From Dehalococcoidia bacterium UBA1332 (GTDB lineage: Bacteria > Chloroflexota > Dehalococcoidia > Lucifugimonadales > Lucifugimonadaceae), in assembly GCA_002306745.1 (NCBI GenBank), contig DBSW01000209.1, positions 1-5,006 of the forward strand: DNA of 5,006 nt, read 5' to 3'. Below, one piece after another: positions 1 through 4,389 of this stretch (within the stretch, counting starts at the first letter, position 1; each line of letters begins with the position of its first letter). Below the pieces are notes generated by a model. The model did no database searches and had not been told where the DNA came from. It was given only the letters and a program-made list of their open reading frames with translations. The position numbers and the translations under genes are program-made.

Positions 1-84
1 TCGCTTGAATCCAAATCAGTTGGCGCCGAATTCACAGCTATAACAGAGAATTTAAAGAGGCAAATCATAGCCTCAAAATCTTAG
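1..84 (+). CDS. possible C-terminal end of an upstream gene (partial)
   Basis: Frame 1 of the plus strand is open from the first base to a TAG at 82-84 and would encode 27 residues ending in ITENLKRQIIASKS. The other two plus frames close earlier, at TAA 41-43 and TGA 6-8. The tail looks like an amphipathic helix with a basic end, which is common at protein C-termini. If real, it converges on the membrane-protein gene, with only four bases between the two stop codons. An open run this short could arise by chance, and no family can be recognised from it. Confidence 0.4.
   Translation, partial: SLESKSVGAEFTAITENLKRQIIASKS
45..74 (-). terminator. weak intrinsic terminator candidate after the membrane-protein gene
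   Basis: Read on the minus strand, GAGGC (74-70) pairs with GCCTC (61-57) across an eight-base loop and is followed by TTTAAATT. It starts about 15 bases after the stop of the membrane-protein gene. The stem has only five pairs and the T-run is short, so termination may be inefficient. It would overlap the end of the possible convergent gene at 1-84. Confidence 0.35.
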
Positions 85-88
85 AGGA

Positions 89-820
89 TTAACCTCGTAT
101 TTCCGCCTCAAAAACAGCGCCACACAAACTACATTTGAATATATCGTCGTAGTAACAAGCAATCGATTTTTCGCCACAAACGAGGCATACAGTTGGTTGG
201 TTTTCCAAGAAAATTCTAATCGGTATGCCATGCGAAATCGACGTAGGCCTCTCCACACCAGCATTAGCTCGACTCAATCGGTTCAGAACTGGTATAGAAA
301 CAGTTGTGGCCGCTATAAGAATTGACAGCACACCCAAAATCCTTGGGAATATTTCTCCGCTTGGTTCACTCCAGATAGCACCAACAATCAGAATTGCGAG
401 AATGCTCACCAAAGCGTAAGCGCTTTTTAACACACTGAGATATCGCGCTGGCAATACAAACAGACAAATCAGACAAGAGTGACCGGCGGCAATAGCACAC
501 GTTAGAACCGACGCTGTAATCTTCCACAGTACTTCCTCGCCAGATTCGAGCCAGATCACCATAATAAACAGCGCAAAACCAATAATCGATAATGCAATAC
601 CGACGTTTGGGACACGACCAAGATGACCAAGTTCGCGCGCAGGAAACATTGTGAGAGATAGTACGCTAGCTGCGGATACATTCAAGGAAGTAAAAAGCAC
701 CTTGCCTTGAGTATCGCCAAAATCACCTGCAATAAGAGCGATTATTCCTAAGGATGCATTAATCGTTACCGAAGCGAAAAATAACATTATCGCAAATTTA
801 CGCGGTGTCATATTTCGCAT
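89..820 (-). CDS. six-helix membrane protein with C-terminal zinc ribbon
   Basis: This is a 243-residue protein that I cannot place in a named family. Hydrophobic segments lie near residues 9-31, 43-60, 72-91, 98-123, 131-150 and 159-178, which fits six membrane helices. The basic N-terminus (RNMTPRK) and the even helix count put both ends in the cytoplasm. After a linker of about 30 residues comes a zinc-ribbon-like motif: C212-x2-C215, 14 residues, then C230-x2-C233 followed by G. Such ribbons commonly bind zinc and mediate protein or nucleic-acid contacts. The ATG lies one base after the stop of the dehydrogenase gene and has no clear Shine-Dalgarno of its own, so translational coupling is likely. 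An in-frame ATG three codons in (811-809) is the alternative start. The coding call is solid. The zinc ribbon is well supported by spacing, but the function is unknown. Confidence 0.85.
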   Translation of the reverse strand: MRNMTPRKFAIMLFFASVTINASLGIIALIAGDFGDTQGKVLFTSLNVSAASVLSLTMFPARELGHLGRVPNVGIALSIIGFALFIMVIWLESGEEVLWKITASVLTCAIAAGHSCLICLFVLPARYLSVLKSAYALVSILAILIVGAIWSEPSGEIFPRILGVLSILIAATTVSIPVLNRLSRANAGVERPTSISHGIPIRIFLENQPTVCLVCGEKSIACYYDDIFKCSLCGAVFEAEIRG

Positions 821-821
821 T

Positions 822-1697
822 TTAGTTTGAAGACAGAAGCATCGCGGCTATCGAATCCTCTAAAGTGCGAGAATTGTCGACAGTACCAACTCTTTCATGA
901 CCTATTGAAGAATCTGCGATCATTTGAAATGTTTCCGCCGCTCCAATGTGGATATGTGAAGTCGTACCCGCTGCACTGAACGTGTCGGCTATTTCTTCCA
1001 TTTCTCCTACCCAACGAAAGGCCTGAGCTGAAACAGATTTAACTCTTTCCATTTCACTCAGGGTAGTAACCTGGCTGAGCTCGAGTTCAGCAATTAAATC
1101 TTTAAAAAGACCCAGGGATTTCGCAGTCATAAGAGTAGAAGCATATAAAGCTGCAGTACCTTTAGTGAGTGCAGCGTAGACCATCTTCAATCCTGAAGCG
1201 GTACCAACTGGACCATCCATCACAGGCACAGAGATTCCCTTTCCATCCAGTTCTCCAAGTACCGAAGCATGAGTTCCGGATGCGTAGAATCGAGGAGTTG
1301 CTCCACGCCGAGGACTCCCGCCTATAATCCCTGCATCTACGAACTTACCTCCCGCATCGGTAATGACTTCAGATATCTTTGCGGCGGTATTTGGTGAAAC
1401 AGCATTGCAATCTGCAACAGTAACGCATGAACCAGTACGGGTTAAAGCTTCTGCCAGATTTGCAGCAAATGTGAGTGCTTCAGAAGGAACAAGGATCGAA
1501 AGCACTAAATCACTTTGATTAACTAACTCGTCAAGTGACCCCACATCTTCAAAACCATGTCCGATTGCACGCTGTTTAGACTCATCGCTTCGACCATTCA
1601 AGTCAGTAATTACTCGGATACCATTCTGTATCAAAGCACCGCCAACACCACTCCCCATATCACCCGGGCTCATCACACCAACAGTCCCAATTTTCAT
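822..1697 (-). CDS. NAD(P)-dependent oxidoreductase, beta-hydroxyacid dehydrogenase type with DUF1932-like C-terminus
   Basis: This 291-residue protein has the usual length of 3-hydroxyisobutyrate / 6-phosphogluconate dehydrogenase-like enzymes, which oxidise beta-hydroxy acids with NAD(P) in the cytoplasm. The Rossmann dinucleotide motif is G7-VMSP-G12-DM-G15, where the SP pair replaces the GLG of classical members, as I recall for the DUF1932 subgroup. D32 ends the second beta strand and would suit NAD, but R36 follows, so the cofactor is uncertain. D96-C-N-A-V-S-P and the stretch around 122-132 (DAGIIGGSPRRG is 121-132) match the substrate-side loops. K171 in GLKMVYAALTKG is the expected catalytic lysine. 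The NN pair of classical enzymes is absent, which again fits DUF1932 types. A GAGGAA Shine-Dalgarno (1710-1705) sits seven bases before the ATG. It is first in a likely two-gene operon with the membrane protein. The substrate is unknown. Confidence 0.88.
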   Translation of the reverse strand: MKIGTVGVMSPGDMGSGVGGALIQNGIRVITDLNGRSDESKQRAIGHGFEDVGSLDELVNQSDLVLSILVPSEALTFAANLAEALTRTGSCVTVADCNAVSPNTAAKISEVITDAGGKFVDAGIIGGSPRRGATPRFYASGTHASVLGELDGKGISVPVMDGPVGTASGLKMVYAALTKGTAALYASTLMTAKSLGLFKDLIAELELSQVTTLSEMERVKSVSAQAFRWVGEMEEIADTFSAAGTTSHIHIGAAETFQMIADSSIGHERVGTVDNSRTLEDSIAAMLLSSN

Positions 1698-1711
1698 TGA
1701 TGACTTCCTCG

Positions 1712-1743
1712 TTATTCCCTAAGAAAGCACTTTCTCAGAATAA
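1712..1743. promoter_or_regulatory. imperfect dyad in the leader of the dehydrogenase gene
   Basis: An inner inverted repeat, AGAAAG-CA-CTTTCT (1722-1735), is flanked by outer arms TTATTC (1712-1717) and GAATAA (1738-1743) that are also complementary, offset by two bases. The element lies between the terminator of the PLP-enzyme gene and the Shine-Dalgarno of the dehydrogenase gene. It could be a repressor operator or an RNA stem in the 5' leader. I see no convincing -35/-10 pair next to it, so the role is inferred from position and symmetry only. Confidence 0.35.
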
Positions 1744-1757
1744 TTTGTAATGTTTTC

Positions 1758-1797
1758 TAAAAATATAAAAAGCGCCTGGCTACTATAACCAGGCGCT
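1758..1797 (-). terminator. strong intrinsic terminator of the PLP-enzyme gene
   Basis: A perfect nine-base inverted repeat, AGCGCCTGG (1771-1779) and CCAGGCGCT (1789-1797), encloses a nine-base loop. On the minus strand the stem is GC-rich and runs directly into TTTTTATATTTTT. That is the classical Rho-independent layout, 43 bases after the stop of the PLP-enzyme gene. No T-run follows on the plus strand, so it acts in one direction. It implies that the dehydrogenase and membrane-protein genes are transcribed mainly from their own promoter. Confidence 0.9.
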
Positions 1798-1839
1798 GCT
1801 AACAATAAACGTAAATGCTAAACACTACGCAAATTTCAA

Positions 1840-2994
1840 TCAATGACCGCGAGCTGCGGCGGCTATAGCATTGCCTACTAGTTCTGGCTCACCAGGTCCC
1901 ATTCCGAAAACGTGGATTTCTATTCGCGGTGCGTCTAGAGAAACTCTCGTCCAAATCGACGGCTCCCCGTCTCGCAATTTTTGAACTAAATCATCGTTTG
2001 TAAATCCGACAACATCAGGATCCACACTAACAAAAACCCCGAACGGCTGATGGCCTTTAACATTAGTATTGAGCGAAGCGGTAACCCCATGAACGCCTTC
2101 CAATGGTTTTAGAATCGCTCTTGATTGAGCTTCAGCTTCGGATAGACGATCTTCGTGATTTAGTGTGATCCAACGTTGAACAGCAGCAACTACTCCCATG
2201 ATCTCTTGACGATCAATTTTTTGAGGTCGCCCAACTCCTCTAATTCTTCGACCTTCATACCCAACGAAAGAGTGACGGCCAATAGCATCGATAACTTCTT
2301 TAGTACCTAGGGCAAATCCGGTCGAATGAGGAGCCCCCATATACTTAGCAGCAATACATTGAAAATCAGCTCCCATCTTAACGTATTTACCGAAATTCTC
2401 TAGAGGAAATATTTGCCCAGCTGCATCTACTGATACCGGCTTCCCTGCAGCATGAGTGATTTCTATAACCTTCTCTAAGGTCAGTACATTTGGGTCAACA
2501 GGTTTCTGTTCGTAAACTACATAGTGCACTGCAGCGGTATGTTCATTAATCGCATTACGAAGGTCATCTTCAGTAGTCCCGTTTTCGTCGCCAAACTCAA
2601 CCAGTTTCGCCCCCGCAAGTTCCAGACATCGATCATACCAATAACGTTGACGTTTCTGAATCAAAATTTCATTTGGCATCCCAGTCGTGTCCGGAAGTTG
2701 CTGAATCTTCTCATCATCAGCACCTGCCATGAATGCGGCAGTTGCAAGTGTAAGAGCAGAACCTGCACCCGACGTGATATAAGCAGCAGGAACCTCGAGC
2801 ATCTCTGCTATACGGTCCCCTGCTACTTGCTCCAGTTCAATAAGAGGAATATACGCGGAATCAGCTGCGTCCATTGCAGCCTTAACTTCCGGAACTGGAG
2901 TTGAGCCACCTAATAGAGTGACACTTCCAGTCGCATTAACGACGGGTCTTGCACCCATCTCCTTATAAATAGATCCCCAATCTTTGGTAAGCAC
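1840..2994 (-). CDS. PLP-dependent SelA-like / aminotransferase class V-fold enzyme
   Basis: This 384-residue cytoplasmic enzyme belongs to the fold-type I PLP group related to SelA and to D-glucosaminate-6-phosphate ammonia-lyase (DgaE). The N-terminal GARPVVNATGSVTLLGGS (14-31) is the conserved opening of that group. SGAG (75-78) is the expected phosphate-binding turn. D190 in SVDAAGQ would pair with the pyridine nitrogen. K217 in AAKYMGAPHSTGF (215-227) is the expected Schiff-base lysine, so the active site looks intact. True SelA is longer (about 460 residues) and carries an extra N-terminal tRNA-binding domain that is missing here, so selenocysteine synthesis is unlikely. The group contains ammonia-lyases and related eliminases, and the exact substrate cannot be read. 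The start is GTG (2994-2992), supported by AAAGGA seven bases upstream. The gene is monocistronic by its strong terminator and divergent from the hydrolase-like gene. Confidence 0.88.
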   Translation of the reverse strand: MLTKDWGSIYKEMGARPVVNATGSVTLLGGSTPVPEVKAAMDAADSAYIPLIELEQVAGDRIAEMLEVPAAYITSGAGSALTLATAAFMAGADDEKIQQLPDTTGMPNEILIQKRQRYWYDRCLELAGAKLVEFGDENGTTEDDLRNAINEHTAAVHYVVYEQKPVDPNVLTLEKVIEITHAAGKPVSVDAAGQIFPLENFGKYVKMGADFQCIAAKYMGAPHSTGFALGTKEVIDAIGRHSFVGYEGRRIRGVGRPQKIDRQEIMGVVAAVQRWITLNHEDRLSEAEAQSRAILKPLEGVHGVTASLNTNVKGHQPFGVFVSVDPDVVGFTNDDLVQKLRDGEPSIWTRVSLDAPRIEIHVFGMGPGEPELVGNAIAAAARGH

Positions 2995-3001
2995 TTTTCA
3001 A

Positions 3002-3007
3002 TCCTTT
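3002..3007 (-). promoter_or_regulatory. Shine-Dalgarno that fixes the GTG start of the PLP enzyme
   Basis: On the minus strand AAAGGA (3007-3002) lies seven bases before the GTG at 2994-2992. The next in-frame ATG would be codon 13, just before the conserved GARPVVNA motif, and would remove the first helix. The spacing and the conserved N-terminus both favour GTG. Confidence 0.7.
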
Positions 3008-3072
3008 ATTGTGACCAAATCCGATCCTAAATTTTCCACTTAAGATCAGAATATTAGGTTCGATATAAACTG

Positions 3073-3143
3073 ATTGGCCACTATACATAGAATATTGGCA
3101 TAACGCACCCTTTATCTATAAATGGTCAACAATTAATATTGGC
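3073..3143. repeat. three ATTGGC direct repeats in the divergent intergenic region
   Basis: ATTGGC occurs at 3073-3078, 3094-3099 and 3138-3143. The last two share the longer core AATATTGGC-n-TAA (starting at 3091 and 3135). The start-to-start distances are 21 and 44 bases, close to two and four helical turns. They sit between the divergent PLP-enzyme and hydrolase-like genes, where a shared regulator would bind. Six-base repeats in AT-rich DNA can occur by chance. No good -35/-10 pair was found here for either gene, though TATAGT (3084-3079 region, minus strand) is a possible -10. Confidence 0.3.
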
Positions 3144-3215
3144 CTAAACGAAATACGTTATAGCATTCTGGCTCGAAATATTTTCAACAGTACCACGATA
3201 TAGAAACCAAAGAAC

Positions 3216-3785
3216 ATGATCAGTCATGAGAAGGTAGCGGTTTCGTTACAGTCCGGCAAATCTATTTACGTTCATTGTTGGCCTTGCGGTAATTATGCGC
3301 AACCAATGGTTATTATCGCTCCTGAATCAAGTCCATCTGATTGGAACGTTTTCGCAAGTTTAATCTCGCCATCGCATTCGGTTGTTCTGACCGATGTATC
3401 AACATCGTTCGAATTATTAATGCTTATTTGGGAGATTGGGGAACCCGCATTAGTAATTGCACAGGGCAATAAGGCTGTAAAAGTCGCCAAAGAATTGGTC
3501 TCAATTGCACCTGGCTCAGCTAATGCTATCGTTCTTTGCGATGGTGTCATCCCTGCCAAAGAACTTCCAATAACGTATGAAATAAGTACTTTAATTTTAA
3601 GAGGTAGACAAAGCACTTCACTTTCTCACGCCGATGCAGTGGATATGCATGTGTCACTACGTTTATCTACCCTTGTTGAACCAGAAAATTGCGGTAACTT
3701 CCCCGCCAAACACAATGCAGCAGCAGCAGCAAGTGCAGTTAACTGGTTTATCAACGGAGTTAATGAAATATATGAAAACAAGTGA
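3216..3785 (+). CDS. degenerate alpha/beta-hydrolase-fold protein, probably non-catalytic
   Basis: This 189-residue protein follows the alpha/beta-hydrolase layout but is much shorter than the usual 250-300 residues. MVIIAPESSPSDW (31-43) occupies the place of the oxyanion HG loop, VVLTD (56-60) that of strand 4, ALVIAQGNKA (78-87) that of the nucleophile elbow, AIVLCDG (104-110) the strand after it, and STLILRG (124-130) the strand before the acid. CGNFPAKHNAAAAASAVNWFI (159-179) matches the C-terminal His loop and helix. By this alignment the nucleophile Ser is G84, the acid is S133, the His is N161, and the HG motif is AP. The lid region after D60 is nearly absent. H166 lies nearby but is not at the expected position. 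The start is the ATG at 3216, with only a weak upstream AAAGAA. It faces the PLP-enzyme gene across 221 bases. The frame is intact, which suggests a working pseudoenzyme or binding protein more than a fresh pseudogene. Confidence 0.75.
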   Translation: MISHEKVAVSLQSGKSIYVHCWPCGNYAQPMVIIAPESSPSDWNVFASLISPSHSVVLTDVSTSFELLMLIWEIGEPALVIAQGNKAVKVAKELVSIAPGSANAIVLCDGVIPAKELPITYEISTLILRGRQSTSLSHADAVDMHVSLRLSTLVEPENCGNFPAKHNAAAAASAVNWFINGVNEIYENK

Positions 3786-3800
3786 CAATATAGTCATCGA

Positions 3801-3845
3801 CCCTTGGGCATAATCAGAACTCTGTCATGCTGATAGATTCAAGGG
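3801..3845. repeat. nested inverted repeat between convergent genes
   Basis: CCCTTG (3801-3806) pairs with CAAGGG (3840-3845), and inside it ATCAG (3813-3817) pairs with CTGAT (3830-3834). The structure follows the hydrolase-like stop by 15 bases and ends 11 bases before the stop of the small minus-strand frame. No T-run follows on either strand, so it is not a standard intrinsic terminator. It might still stabilise or end convergent transcripts. Confidence 0.3.
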
Positions 3846-3856
3846 AAACCCACAGC

Positions 3857-4048
3857 CTACCGTTGCCATCTTGAACCATCCCATTTGGACGTCCGGTTTT
3901 TTACGATAACTTTTTTTGATAATCCATCAGGAGACTTTACTGAACCATGTCCAGTTTCAGCGCTCATTTCAACTACACCCCATTGACCGTCTGCCAGCAA
4001 AACAGGTCCATAGGGCTCGCCAAGACCGTGATGAAAAATCGTACACAT
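3857..4048 (-). CDS. possible small protein of 63 residues, unknown function
   Basis: An open frame on the minus strand encodes 63 residues from the ATG at 4048-4046, or 65 from a GTG at 4054-4052, and ends at TAG (3859-3857). The protein has no membrane segment and no cysteine pair. It is Gly-rich in the first half (GEPYGPVLLADGQWGVVE) and basic and Trp-containing at the end (KWDGSRWQR), a composition that could suit a small beta-rich domain. No Shine-Dalgarno is visible upstream of either start. A 13-base-pair dyad lies just upstream (4064-4094). It opposes the hydrolase-like gene. The residue mix looks more protein-like than random, but I do not recognise a family and the frame may be non-coding. 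Confidence 0.4.
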   Translation of the reverse strand: MCTIFHHGLGEPYGPVLLADGQWGVVEMSAETGHGSVKSPDGLSKKVIVKNRTSKWDGSRWQR

Positions 4049-4063
4049 TGACACACTGATACA

Positions 4064-4094
4064 TAACTCATTAATTTACGGAATTGATGAGTTA
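4064..4094. repeat. 13-base-pair stem-loop upstream of the small minus-strand frame
   Basis: TAACTCATTAATT (4064-4076) and AATTGATGAGTTA (4082-4094) are complementary at all positions but one, which is a G-T wobble on the plus strand, around a TACGG loop. There is no T-run after it on either strand, so a terminator is unlikely. It lies 9 to 15 bases upstream of the two possible starts of the small minus-strand frame and could be an operator or a leader stem. Confidence 0.55.
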
Positions 4095-4104
4095 AGTCGA
4101 TAAT

Positions 4105-4224
4105 CCAATCCTAAATTAAGCGATATCAACACATAAATGCCATGATGATTGAAAAGAACTGTTTAAACCCTACCCTGCACGATATAGCTTGAAATGCATT
4201 GATGCTGTACTTTTATAGGATTGG
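4105..4224. repeat. long-range nine-base inverted repeat
   Basis: CCAATCCTA (4105-4113) and TAGGATTGG (4216-4224) are exact reverse complements about 100 bases apart. The second arm overlaps the candidate -10 of rplI. The arm also shares ATCCTAAATT (4108-4117) with the divergent region at 3024-3033. This could be a paired binding site for one regulator. A chance origin is possible for nine bases in AT-rich DNA. Confidence 0.25.
4189..4219 (+). promoter_or_regulatory. weak promoter candidate for rplI
   Basis: TTGAAA (4189-4194) resembles a -35 box and TATAGG (4214-4219) a -10 box, with a 19-base spacer that is longer than the ideal 17. Transcription from here would give a leader of about 160 bases. 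TTGACT at 4316-4321 is a better -35 but has no convincing -10 at the right distance. Confidence 0.2.
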
Positions 4225-4321
4225 TTCACGATCAACCCAATATTTGTATCTATTTAATTGATCGAAAAAACAATAATTAGCACTATGAGTGTGACGGCAG
4301 TCTCGTGATCAACGCTTGACT

Positions 4322-4339
4322 GGGTCGGCATGCCGATCC
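4322..4339. promoter_or_regulatory. 18-base palindrome in the rplI upstream region
   Basis: TCGGCATGCCGA (4325-4336) is a perfect 12-base palindrome. After one mismatched pair it extends by GG (4322-4323) and CC (4338-4339), giving 16 of 18 symmetric bases. It starts directly after TTGACT (4316-4321) and is GC-rich against an AT-rich background. A shorter dyad, TGAAA-T-TTTCA (4342-4352), follows. An operator that overlaps the promoter is the simplest reading. A leader RNA stem is possible but the loop would be very tight. Confidence 0.45.
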
Positions 4340-4376
4340 GTTGAAATTTTCAGCGCAAAACCTACCGTCGGACTTC

Positions 4377-4384
4377 GAGGTGAT
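4377..4384 (+). promoter_or_regulatory. strong Shine-Dalgarno of rplI
   Basis: GAGGTGAT matches eight consecutive bases of the anti-Shine-Dalgarno complement and lies five bases before the ATG at 4390. It decides the start and rejects the out-of-frame ATG at 4383-4385, which lies partly inside the motif. Confidence 0.85.
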
Positions 4385-4389
4385 GAAAA

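Larger units (their letters stand above)
4055..4389. other. gene-free stretch of 335 bases before rplI
   Basis: No open frame worth calling was seen on either strand, and no tRNA or small RNA of known type. The stretch is AT-rich up to about 4300 and more GC-rich after it. It holds a 13-pair stem-loop (4064-4094), a long-range nine-base dyad (4105-4113 with 4216-4224), CGATCAA/TTGATCG arms (4229-4235 and 4258-4264), an 18-base palindrome (4322-4339) and the rplI Shine-Dalgarno. It must contain the promoter and leader of rplI. Confidence 0.6.

Noticed and set aside
73..264. Minus-strand open frame of 63 codons
   Set aside because: It overlaps the end of the membrane-protein gene in another frame, including the zinc-ribbon codons, and has no recognisable protein features.
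225..419. Plus-strand open frame of 64 codons
   Set aside because: It is antisense to the membrane-protein gene, has no Shine-Dalgarno and looks like a shadow frame.
1771..1797. Bidirectional terminator
   Set aside because: Only the minus strand has a T-run after the stem.
2524..2904. Plus-strand open frame of 126 codons
   Set aside because: It is antisense to the conserved PLP-enzyme gene. Its Cys-rich composition is what reverse-complemented codons of that gene would give.
1840..2994. SelA, L-seryl-tRNA(Sec) selenium transferase
   Set aside because: The protein is about 80 residues shorter than SelA and lacks the N-terminal tRNA-binding domain. No selB or selC is in the window.
3073..3143. 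Short CRISPR-like array from the ATTGGC repeats
   Set aside because: The repeats are six to nine bases and unevenly spaced, and no cas gene is present.
3293..3616. Minus-strand open frame of 107 codons
   Set aside because: It is antisense to the hydrolase-like gene, whose own product has recognisable fold features.
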